Below the pieces are notes generated by a model that searched no databases, was not told the DNA's origin, and was given only the letters and a program-made list of their open reading frames with translations. A DNA stretch of 64,000 nucleotides from the NCBI GenBank assembly GCA_949825045.1, contig OX463836.1, positions 11,549,829 to 11,613,828 on the forward strand, given 5' to 3'. The position numbers and the translations under genes were made by a program. Positions 55,693 through 64,000 of this stretch are shown here, one piece after another (the stretch's first letter is position 1; every line of letters begins with the position of its first letter). The DNA is from Argyresthia goedartella (taxonomy: Eukaryota > Arthropoda > Insecta > Lepidoptera > Argyresthiidae).

Positions 55693-55930
55693 TGTCCTAT
55701 GGCTCAGTGGTCTAATGGGTTTCACGCTTGCTTCTCACACAGGAGATGCAAGTTCGATTCCTGACCATGTACCAATGAGATAATTAATTTATCTTATGTA
55801 CATCATACGGACGTTCTATCGGTGATGGAAAATTTTCGACTAGTCCCCTGTCACGCAAAATGGAGTATTGAATAACTGGGTCAAATTGGGTACAATTTTG
55901 CCTCTGCCACCCCGTATGGGAAAAGGCTAT
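55693..55930 (+). mobile_element. tRNA-derived SINE, type 2, forward
   Basis: TGGCTCAGTGGTCTAATGGG (A box) and AGTTCGATTCCTGACC (B box) are followed by 'atgagataattaatttatct' and a body ending 'ccgtatgggaaaaggct'. It shows the head and 3' end together, which helps to read the fragments elsewhere. Confidence 0.8.
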
Positions 55931-56269
55931 GTTATAACATGTAGCAATTGCATCAGAATTCATTATTATCTTAACTTGTCCACTCGCGTATGAACACCTA
56001 GTATGGACTTGCATTAAATTTTTATTTATTATAAAATAATCACTACTACCCACTATTCTTTTTTATTACTGGCATTACTGACCGGAAATAGAGGATAAGC
56101 GTACCTTCTCTCTGGTATCTCACACTTGATTGGTCGACTGACTGAGTAAATGAAAATGATCGGTAATGTGGCTGGCCGCCATGACAATTTGGCTTTTGAT
56201 AGCCATATATATTTTTGAGGGTTTATGCGGATGTGCTATAAACAAACATTTTATATAAAGGCACATGCT

Positions 56270-56385
56270 TCTGACTCCACACTAGGATATCCTGTGTTGT
56301 GGGAACCAGAAAACCTGACGTCACAGACAAATAAATATCCAAGACCTGGTGATTTTTTTCCTATCCCTAGCCTAACTGCAGTAAT
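56270..56385 (-). mobile_element. Type-1 SINE body, head missing
   Basis: In reverse: 'caggtcttggatatttattt', 'tgtctgtgacgtcaggtttt', 'ggttcccacaacacaggata'. The tRNA head is lost. Confidence 0.65.
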
Positions 56386-56759
56386 TGATGTTTCCTTCCT
56401 TCTTGCATTCAAAATGTTTGACTTCAGTTTATGCGTTTCAACATATACAAATTTTTACGTGTAGAAATTATAATTTTTGACAGCTTGATGGATGCATGTA
56501 TGCAGGCGATTTTTTTATTTATAGATATCCACCTCATAACGGTGTTTATATTTAATATTGTCATAATTTAATGTCAACCCTGTATGTGTAATTACTTTGA
56601 GTGTATCTACCTACTGTCCATGTCAACGGGCATTTTATTAGTGACGTAGTCGATGCCGATAGTTACCAAAGTTACACGACAAAATTAAGTTTGAATTAAA
56701 TAATTTCAACTATTTTATTAATGACTCAGCTAAGAAATGCCATTTCCCGTTGGTTTTGA
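56386..56759. other. No gene seen
   Basis: AT-rich, no recognised features. Confidence 0.4.
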
Positions 56760-57145
56760 ATTTGATTACTAAGGCTACTCGTGGAAATGTGCATTCTGCC
56801 CATCCTAACCTACGGCGCACCAACGTGGTCCTTGAGTGAACATCAAAAGTCCAAGCTTAAGGTTTGCCAGCGTGCGATGGAGCGCAGCATCTTGGGTGTG
56901 AAACGAACTGAATGCATTAGAAACACCGTACTGCGCTCTAAAACTGGCCATGTGTGTCGAAAGCACCTAGAGAGATGGGGAAAGTTTGCCTACAGATGGA
57001 CACCGGCGTAGAGGCCTAGAAGGAGATGGAGGGACTATCTGGACAAGTTCCAACCAGAGTGGGTCTATCTTGTGGCTACCAGAGATGTGTGGGCTCGAAC
57101 CAGGGAGGCCTTTGACCAGCAGTGGGTTACTGCTATAGGCTAACT
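56760..57145 (+). pseudogene. RTE-clade LINE, C-terminal fragment of the RT
   Basis: The frame 56781-57011 reads ILPILTYGAPTWSLSEHQKS, KVCQRAMERSILGVKRTECI and VLRSKTGHVC, then after a stop RPRRRWRDYLDKFQPEWV. I recall these blocks from the C-terminus of lepidopteran RTE elements. A short internal deletion after RSKTG and a stop at 57009 show decay. All catalytic blocks are missing (5' truncation). Confidence 0.8.
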
Positions 57146-57209
57146 AAAAAAAAAGGCATAAGGTTCAAAATCGAGATGCCTCGCGCGTAAGCGGTAATAA
57201 GTAGGCGGT

Positions 57210-57457
57210 AATAAGTAGGCGGTAATGGACCGGTTAACACAATAAGTAGGCGGTAATGGACCGGTTAACACAATAAGTAGGCGGTAATGGACCGGTTAAC
57301 ACAATAAGTAGGCGGTAATGGACCGGTTAACACAATAAGTAGGCGGTAATGGACCGGTTAACACAATAAGTAGGCGGTAATGGACCGGTTAACACAATAA
57401 GTAGGCGGTAATGGACCGGTTAACACAATAAGTAGGCGGTAATGGACCGGTTAACAC
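57210..57457. repeat. Eight identical 31-bp tandem units
   Basis: Unit AATAAGTAGGCGGTAATGG followed by ACCGGTTAACAC. It is preceded by partial 14-bp units (57192-57209). Full identity indicates very recent expansion or ongoing homogenisation. Confidence 0.95.
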
Positions 57458-57629
57458 AATCAAAATCAATGTCCCTGTTGTAGCTGTATCGTATAACTTG
57501 ATTATATAATGAAATAGCCAACCTTAACTGGATAGGACTATAACAATTATTTCATGAAATTATCAGAAAGGGTTGAATTTCACGAAAAGTCTCTTCAAAA
57601 GCATTTGTATCCAGTACTACGTGTTTTTT

Positions 57630-57730
57630 TGCGTTATACATGTCGACCTAACACGAATACTATTCGGGGGCTTCGCTGCACTCGCTCTCTTTAGTCTTCA
57701 CCTAAGCTACCGCAGTGTTTGACCCTAAAA
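57630..57730 (-). repeat. Hairpin module copy 6
   Basis: Reversed: flank AGGGTCAAACACTGCGGTAG, stem GAAGACTA with TAGTATTC (one mismatch; plus coordinates 57692-57699 and 57655-57662), GCGAAGC in the loop, then GTGTTAGGTCGACATG. I could not identify the surrounding element. Confidence 0.8.
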
Positions 57731-58959
57731 TGTTTCTTCGTTCAATGAGAGTTCAAATTCAACCATGGTTGGCTATATCATGATATACTCAATTCTACGA
57801 TATAGTTACGGCGTACCTATACATACTATCATCACAAGAAACACTTATTAAATACACAGGAATCTTCGTTTCTCTCTGGTTACACCGACTTCTATGATAA
57901 AATCTATGTACATCATTTGATACTAGGTATTCATTTTCTAGTTTCTGAACATGATTTTCGAAATAACTGTCCGTTCAATGTTACGAGTTTCAGTACTTCT
58001 TCAGCTAGTTCTCGTGCTGGTTAGTATTTAACCTTTTCATATAAAGGCTTTCGATGCCACTTTTAATTCATTGATACAAATGCAAGCGGACAAGGCCTTT
58101 GCGGGTATGCGGGATGTCACCCCCTGCGCGATTTACACTTCCCCTCCTGCCTTCAATCCTGACATAGACCATACTCTATCATAATTACACTTAGCATGTT
58201 TAAGGTGACGCATTAGGCCGACACAGCTTTTGTAAATCTTAAAATGCGCAAAACAATTAGTTATAAAGCAGTTGTTTCTTTATAATAGCTTGTTGATCAT
58301 GAGTGTCAGCATCCATTTAATATCGCGTAAGGCGATTTGATTATTTTTGGTCGATAGAAAAGCCTCCCGGAATTATCATAAATCTGTTTATCCACTTGAA
58401 CGCCGGCTCGCGAAAAATTTCAGGGCCGTCTTGCCCGGCGATTACCCAATTCACAATTCGCGACTTCCGGCCGCTAATTTCACGACAAAAACATTTTTTT
58501 TAACCATTTATACCTACAAGAATATAAAAACCATTTTCAAAAACCTTATGAAACGTCTTAAACGAATTTAATCATTTTTAAATATTATTATCTTGCAAAT
58601 ACAGAGTATAATTACAACTGTTTGAACCCAAACAAACGGCTGACGTCATCCTTTTTTTCAGCTGATTTTGAACTGTTTGAATCATACATAAATATAAACA
58701 CCATTTCAAAGGGAATTTGAATCAGAACTATCTCGTATCAAGTAGCAGAACTAACCATTTACATAGAATGTTATATGCGAACGCATTCAAACGTGGCTGC
58801 GCCTTTTTTAGGTATGTACGTACCAATCGGCGCGCAACCGGTTATTTGCTCTTGGTACTATACTACCAATCAGCGTGCAACTGGTTACCACGATAAAAAA
58901 ATAATATTCGCAGTGCGCATCTGAATTTATGTACTTGTAAAGATTCTGTTCTATCAAAA
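57731..58959. other. No gene; one short duplication
   Basis: 'accaatcggcgcgcaaccgg' (58823) and 'accaatcagcgtgcaactgg' (58864) form a diverged direct repeat. The frame 58347-58571 has no recognised content. Confidence 0.4.
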
Positions 58960-59190
58960 ATCAAAATAAAAAATTCTTTATTACCGTGGCTATACTCAGC
59001 CATCGACATGTTTGCCTCTTCTCTACATTGTACCGCTATGGGAGAAGCAGGGCGAAGCAACTACCACTGATTAATTTTTCTTTTAAAATTGGTTGTGTTT
59101 AACTAATACAATTATTCCGATACTAATTATTATAAATAATAATTTTAATTTATTACATAAATAATTACAAAATTATTAACAGCGAATATA
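58960..59190 (-). mobile_element. CR1-like LINE copy F, 3' UTR fragment
   Basis: It matches 6130-6310 of copy B ('gcctcttctctacattg', 'ggttgtgtttaactaatac', 'aattacaaaattattaacag'). It ends where the deleted mariner starts. Confidence 0.75.
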
Positions 59191-59192
59191 TA

Positions 59193-59709
59193 CATAGTCA
59201 GGTTATGACCTGTCACATGTGCAATATGAAATAATTTAGACATGTTTATTATTTATGTAAACATTTAAATAGCAAAATGAACTGAATAAAACATAAATTC
59301 TTATGGTAATAAAGTTTATTCAAAATGACCCCCGCGATTTTGAATACAGGCCTTTATTCTGCGCGGCGAGTCCTTACAGAGCGAGGGCGACCACTTCTTG
59401 ACCTGTCATCTATACTAGAGTCTTCATTGTATCGTTTTATGGTACGATAAACGAATCTTTTGGTTATATTCAAATTTTTCAGGAAGTCGAAAATCTGAAT
59501 TGGCGCGTAACCGCAACGATGCAACGCAATAATTGCGACACGGTCTTCTTTAAGTGGCCACTCCATATTTAAAAATGAGGAAAATTCTAAAAAGTACTCA
59601 TTTTTATTTTCATGAAAAATTCGAAATTCGAATTCAATAAACTTTTTTGTGGCCAGCGTTCTAAATTCAAAAGTTTTTATTGTGTGACAGAACTTATGAC
59701 CTGACTGTG
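59193..59709. mobile_element. Deleted maT-like mariner, 517 bp
   Basis: Terminal repeats CATAGTCAGGTTATGACC and, inverted, CACAGTCAGGTCATAAGTTC are flanked by TA at 59191-59192 and 59710-59711. Only the first 66 or so transposase codons remain (59566-59369, minus, MEWPLKEDRVAIIALHRCGY). The sequence then jumps to the last codons (RIKACIQNRGGHFE region, antisense near 59332-59368). The middle 700 bp are absent. Confidence 0.85.
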
Positions 59710-59747
59710 TATATATCGACTTTATGGCTTTTTAGCATTTGAATTCG

Positions 59748-59830
59748 AGCTCTGTGGCGCTGTGGTTTTAGTGAGCTGAATTATTGAAATTCTAGGTTCC
59801 GCTGCCGGGGTGCCCACCCTTAAGTGGTTT
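59748..59830 (+). mobile_element. Degenerate type-1 SINE head
   Basis: GAGCTCTGTGGCGCTGTGG and 'attctaggttccgctgccgg' correspond to the A- and B-box regions with several changes. Confidence 0.5.
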
Positions 59831-60244
59831 AGATGACAACAGTAATTATATTAACCCTTATTTTCACCACCTTAAATGTCAGCTAGAACATGGTTAGTTG
59901 CTTCCCTGTTATATTTATTTCTGTTCTAATGGCGCTTTGTGTCTTACTGACTTGGCGGTTTCCATTGTCAGACTCAGTTTATAAAGCTTCGTTCATACAA
60001 ATCTCTGGATTATAAATTACTGTCTGCAATTTGGATTGCATATCTACCTAACCTTACTTTGATATGAAGATAGCAGTTTCAATCTTAGAGAATTTTTGTA
60101 CGTGGTGGCTTTGAAAGGTTGAGTCGAATTTGAAATGATCTGTCATAATGTTATCGTTATAAAAAACTTTCACGATTTTGTATCAAACACAATTCATTCA
60201 TGATTACGACGACAAAAAAAATCGCTTGAATTCGTTAGGCTAGT
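59831..60244. other. No gene seen
   Basis: AT-rich spacer without recognised features. Confidence 0.4.
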
Positions 60245-60312
60245 ATTTAATGGTAAATAAAAAATGCTGATTTGAACAGCAAAAAAGGATCAACAAAAAC
60301 ACTTTTTATATT
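60245..60312. repeat. One arm of MITE family b
   Basis: 'ctgatttgaacagcaaaaaa' and 'ggatcaacaaaaacactttt' match the inverted right arm of 50745-50991. Confidence 0.6.
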
Positions 60313-60530
60313 TTATGGTAGTTTATGTGACTGATACATAATGGAGGGCAATACATAATGGAGGGCATTAAAACTCGAGAGTGGGTTTATAAAACGCGCC
60401 GAGGGCGAGTTTCATAATAATATCACTCGAGAGTTTTAATGCCTAATTATGTACGGTTACTTACACTAGTTTATCTACACACATGTCATAAGCTCTCTTT
60501 GATGTGTTCAGGAACCGCATGAAACATACA
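60313..60530. repeat. Interspersed repeat with nested hairpins, copy 2
   Basis: Sister of 33130-33345, with a short internal duplication (TACATAATGGAGGGCA twice at 60336-60370). One inner arm is mutated (TTATAAAACGCG instead of TTATGAAACGAG). Confidence 0.72.
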
Positions 60531-60535
60531 AAATA

Positions 60536-60932
60536 AAACCGGTCAAGTGCGAGTCTAAATCGCGCACGAAGGGTTCCGTACCACCGTTCAATGGAAGCGA
60601 TGGTGTGGAGTGAATAGTTTGGATTTTACACAGCAAATATTGTTTACAAAGTTATTGGTGCGGTTACTTTCACACTCCATGTACGTAACCAGGTGCATCC
60701 ATAAGTGTGTATGTGGTATTGAAAGAATTGTTGTATGGGAGCCCCCTTAAATATTTCTTTTATCCTGTTTTTTAGTATTTGTTGTTATAGCGGCAACAGA
60801 AATACATAATCTGTGAAAATTTCAACTCTCTAGCTAGCTAGGTTCTTGAGATACAGCCTGGTGACAGACTGACGGACAGCGAAGTCTTAGTAATAGGGTT
60901 CCGTTCTTACCCGTTGGGTACGGAACCCTAAA
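60536..60932 (+). repeat. Lepidopteran 'ggttccgtacca' repeat
   Basis: 'ggtcaagtgcgagtctaaat' and 'cgcgcacgaagggttccgta' open it. 'gacagactgacggacagcga' and 'gggtacggaaccctaaaa' close it. I recall this family as highly abundant in Lepidoptera. Confidence 0.72.
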
Positions 60933-61205
60933 AATAGTCGAATAGAGAAACTCCTTCTTTTGAAGTCGGTGGAAAAAAACCTAGAGTCACGTTTTTCCCA
61001 TACGGGGTATGAGGCACATTTATTCTCACATTTTGTCAGTTATTCAATCTTCATTTTGCGTGACAAGGGGTTAACCGATAATTGAACTTAATTGACAAGA
61101 GAAGATCCACCTGCATTACTCTCCCAAAATATAATGAATCAGCTTTTCGTTGTGTGACGTTATTATAGTATAATTAATTGTAAATTATATATACGCTCAG
61201 ATACA
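60933..61205. repeat. Type-2 SINE 3' body piece and flanks
   Basis: 'ttttcccatacggggtatga' to 'cattttgcgtgacaagggg' at 61000-61075 matches the body end of type-2 SINEs in reverse sense. Confidence 0.5.
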
Positions 61206-61729
61206 TTGAGTAGCTTTGTATTGTGTAAGTGTAGTAACAGTGCTGCAGTAATATGCAACTATTCAAAGTTATGTGGGTACGTATATCACGTTATTTTTTT
61301 AATTATCGTAAGCCCTTACCGGTTCCAACATACATTTGCTATAGGAAAAAGAGCCAGCGAACTTATTTATGTTATGTTTTTGCTCGTCATTCACAGTTTT
61401 ATTGTTGAAGAATATATATGTATGTGTGTTCATGTCAATAAACTACTTTTTTACATCAACCAAATCAATTGATTAGATAAAAGATTACACAATACACAAA
61501 ACAGAACACAATTAATACCAGAATTAAACTTATGGCTTGAGACACCAAAAATTATAAAAAAATACGCATAACATCGGACAAACTAGGGTAAAACAAAACA
61601 AGGCTAACCTTTCGTCATGTCCGTTTCACTTCGCGTAGCAGTGGGGCCAAAAAAAATCCGGTTAGATATTCTGGGAATCAATAGGTTGGGTAAAAAAACG
61701 GTCAAATTCTATCAGACAAACTTAAGAAC
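61206..61729. other. No gene seen
   Basis: An 88-codon frame (61206-61472) has no recognised domain. Confidence 0.4.
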
Positions 61730-62320
61730 AAAAAAAGTGGCCAAGTGTGACTGGATGTCTGTGTTGTAACTTTGTTTTTCATAGTATTTGTATGAATGAC
61801 AAAGTTATCTTTGCGGTTTTTAATAAATGTTTTATAACTTACTACTTATTACATTTTGTTTAAACTAATTTTTGTTAAAAGTTTGTATTGAGATACAAAA
61901 CATATATTTTTGTAGATTTTTCTCTCTCTTACTTTAAAAGTTAGAGGGGGGGACACATTTTGCCACTTTGGAAGGGTCTGTCTTTTTAAAGATTTACTTT
62001 GAGGAAAAATTGTTTCAAAAACCTCAACGTCATTTTTAAAGACCTATCTATAAACACCGTACACATTTAGGCTTGATGAAAAAACTTTTTTGGTTTCAGT
62101 TCCATGTATGGGGCTCTCCAGCCCCATACATGGGACCGATTTTGTATGTAAATCGTAAAGCGGTTCACAGACTACATACTAAGTTTTAATTGTGTAGTCC
62201 TAATAGTTTCTGCATAAAATTGCTGTGACATACGGACGGACGGACGGACGGACAGACAGACGGACAGACAGACTTGACGAAACTATAAGGGTTCCTTGTT
62301 TATTTACGGAACCCAAAAAA
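61730..62320 (+). repeat. Long lepidopteran repeat ending in ACGG/ACAG runs
   Basis: 'gtatttgtatgaatgacaaa', 'ttagagggggggacacattt', 'catacggacggacggacgga' and 'ctataagggttcc' follow in the order I recall from many lepidopteran genomes. It is non-coding. The 95-codon frame on the minus strand crosses the microsatellite and is spurious. Confidence 0.7.
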
Positions 62321-62589
62321 AGAAAGAAAGATTTTATATGTTTTAACAAAGTTTCGAACCTAGGAACTATCCCTACCCTATAGATAACGGATCCGACATC
62401 AAAATAATTACGTGAACGATTAACAGATGACGCGAAATTATGTTTGAATGACGATGATGTTGTCATGTGCAGTGGCACGGACATTGAAACACTTCCCCTA
62501 AAATTTGTAAAATCTCATGTATTTCAATATTTGTTGCTGTTATCGTTAAAGTAACTACATATTTTGTGAACATTTCAAATCTCTACCTA

Positions 62590-62690
62590 TTAAGGTTCAT
62601 CAGATAGTGACAGACGGACAGACAGACGTTAAGTGGAGCCTTAGTAATATGGTCCCATTGGGCATCCTTGGGGTACGGAACCATAAAAGA
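62590..62690 (+). repeat. Fragment of the 'acggaaccct' family
   Basis: 'gtgacagacggacagacaga' and 'ttggggtacggaaccataaa' repeat the ends seen at 60932 and 62320. Confidence 0.65.
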
Positions 62691-62984
62691 CTAAAACCTG
62701 GGGGGTTACCACAATCTTTTTCCGATTTAAATTAGGTACAAAACAAGATGACAACCTTTTCTATTCCATTTCGCCACTTGTTTTAAGACGGTCACGGTAA
62801 TTTTGAGGATAAAATTAAGTTCCTAATCTGAATCGGCATAAGACGTTGTGGCAACCCCCCTGGCGTCATATCCCACTCCACTACAGTGTGGCACAGTTGG
62901 GCTAACGTAACGTTAGATATTTTCGGAATCATAACGTTTAGAAAATAACAACCGATGTAATTATAGTGTACAGTGTATTTGGCG
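62691..62984. other. No gene seen
   Basis: No recognised features. Confidence 0.35.
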
Positions 62985-63090
62985 ACGGCAAAATGGTTCC
63001 GGCTCAGCTTATGCTAAGAGAAGACCTGTTCGGAACCAAGTGTATACCCAAATAGGGTGTAGTATTAGTGGTATTTGTTTAGTCTACAAG
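62985..63090 (-). mobile_element. Fragment related to the 3' UTR of LINE H
   Basis: 'ggcgacggcaaaatggttcc' and 'ggctcagcttatgctaagag' resemble 24118-24175 in the same coordinate direction, hence minus orientation relative to H. Confidence 0.5.
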
Positions 63091-63163
63091 ATTTTAATAA
63101 GATATATAGATAAACAGCGTCCAGAAGCGTCCATGGCCGCACATAGGAAACGATCGACTTCGC

Positions 63164-63184
63164 TTTTTTTTTTTTTTTTTTTTT
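63164..63184. repeat. 21-base T run
   Basis: This T tract is followed by further T-rich sequence to about 63205. It could be the poly(A) of a minus-strand retroelement; no element body is identified. Confidence 0.7.
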
Positions 63185-63393
63185 ATATTTTTTTTTATTT
63201 TTTTATTCGAGGGTAGTTGGAAGAAGCGCATACAAATATTAAGCTCTCTGCAATTTTATTGAAATTTAATTAATTAATACAATTTTATGTACAATTTAAT
63301 CTAAAAGAACTGACCTGGACCCTCCATAATCCAAAATCAAACAGATAACCTCACTGATTTTCACAATTAAATAAACTCACCAAGCACAACACA

Positions 63394-64000
63394 ATGACCT
63401 CTAAGGACCTCTACGCCAAGCTGCAGGAGAACATGGAGGCCATCTCGGAGTCACTCAGTGAGCGCATCGGGAAGTTCGAGCAGGAGCTGCAAGCGGCCAC
63501 ACCTGCCCCCGGACCCCTGAACATCACAAAGCTGGCGAGTGAGTTCCGTGACTTCAAGTTGCTGGTCTGGAAGAGCCTGGGAGCACTCAAGAATCAACTT
63601 GAGTACTTGACCCTCGGCCTCGACCGGCACGAGACTGCGGCGCGGCGTAAAGTGCTGCTAGTTCACGGCATCAAGGAGACCGACAAGGAGCAGCCAGACG
63701 AAGTGTTAAGGGCAGTGTTCGCAGACCGCCTTAAATTGCCCGACATGTGCCTCGATGACATCAGGGTGGTGCACAGACTGGGAGCCAAGAGCACGAAGAC
63801 ACGCCCACTGCTGGTTCGCTTCGCCACACACTCAGCACGCTGTGAAGTCTGGGATCGCAAGAAGGAGCTCAAGGGCTCAGGCATTTTGGTGTCTGAGTTT
63901 TTGACAAAATCCCGGCACGACGTTTTCTTGGCGGCGCGGAAGCACTTCGGCATCAGCAGCAGTTGGACGTCGGACGGCAAGATACACGTGTTGCTGCCTG
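63394..64000 (+). CDS. LINE ORF1-like protein, open at the window edge
   Basis: ATG at 63394 (context 'caca' ahead, purine at -3) opens 202 codons without a stop up to base 64000. Residues 1-75 are charged and heptad-rich (coiled-coil-like). From about 88 the order RKVLLVHGIKET, DDIRVVHRLGAKSTKTRPLL, VRFATHSARCEVWDRKKELK, SGILVSEFLTKSRHDVF and WTSDGKIHVLL follows the RRM-like and C-terminal plan of L1/insect LINE ORF1 proteins and baculovirus FP25K. The GC-rich codons contrast with the AT-rich upstream DNA. It could be ORF1 of an intact element continuing outside, or a domesticated relative. Confidence 0.75.
   Translation, partial: MTSKDLYAKLQENMEAISESLSERIGKFEQELQAATPAPGPLNITKLASEFRDFKLLVWKSLGALKNQLEYLTLGLDRHETAARRKVLLVHGIKETDKEQPDEVLRAVFADRLKLPDMCLDDIRVVHRLGAKSTKTRPLLVRFATHSARCEVWDRKKELKGSGILVSEFLTKSRHDVFLAARKHFGISSSWTSDGKIHVLLP

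Noticed and set aside
57210..57457. CRISPR array
   Set aside because: The 31-bp units are directly adjacent and identical with no spacers, and the context is eukaryotic.
61206..61472. 88-codon hydrophobic protein with membrane-like segments
   Set aside because: AT-rich sequence alone gives Ile/Phe/Tyr-rich frames, and no motif or neighbour supports it.
62200..62484. 95-codon minus-strand protein
   Set aside because: It crosses the ACGG/ACAG microsatellite of a known type of repeat.

Overview
The window looks like nuclear DNA of a moth or butterfly (Lepidoptera), made almost entirely of transposable elements and their remains. The reasons are: tRNA-headed SINEs of lepidopteran type (31.8, 33.9, 50.4, 52.5, 55.7 kb); the 3' UTR at 12.55-12.83 kb and the repeats at 60.5-60.9 and 61.7-62.3 kb that end in ACGG/ACAG runs plus an 'acggaaccct' end, which I recall as very common in Lepidoptera; and CR1-like, Jockey, RTE, BEL/Pao and mariner/maT elements. 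I see no convincing host gene, genuine tRNA or rRNA gene, CRISPR array or bacterial operon.

Layout. 1-2.6 kb: decayed CR1-like LINE, minus strand (copy A). 3.4-4.1 kb: decayed ORF1-like pieces. 5.4-12.8 kb: plus-strand CR1-type LINE (G) split inside its endonuclease by a nearly intact minus-strand CR1-like LINE (copy B, 6081-10265). 13-18 kb: AT-rich DNA with MITEs, a SINE and an RT fragment. 18.3-19.4 kb: truncated Jockey-superfamily RT. 19.5-29.6 kb: three-level nest. CR1-like copy C holds a maT-like mariner in its 3' UTR, and the mariner's right terminal repeat holds a long PHD-finger LINE (H). 30.7-31.8 kb: BEL/Pao relic. 31.8-35.3 kb: SINEs and MITEs. 35.3-48.2 kb: second three-level nest. 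CR1-like copy D holds a GC-rich BEL/Pao LTR element (36176-45230), whose 5' LTR holds a truncated Jockey element (36377-38915). 48-63 kb: SINEs, MITEs, two tandem arrays, an RTE fragment, a deleted mariner and lepidopteran repeats. From 63394 to the window edge: an open ORF1-like frame.

The order of insertion can be read from the nests. The CR1-like family (six copies, A-F) is both old host (C, D) and young guest (B in G). Copy B has an uninterrupted 954-residue ORF2 and may represent a recently active lineage.

The most unusual signal is a module of about 100 bp found six times (13651, 16551, 50790, 52097, 52961, 57630). It has conserved flanks around a long stem whose loop contains GCGAAGC, known in biophysics as an exceptionally stable DNA mini-hairpin. 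It sits inside at least four unrelated terminal-inverted-repeat contexts, shows compensatory stem changes, and is present in one copy and absent in another copy of the same MITE. Other hairpins with a GAA tip occur at 17292, 33218 and 54816.
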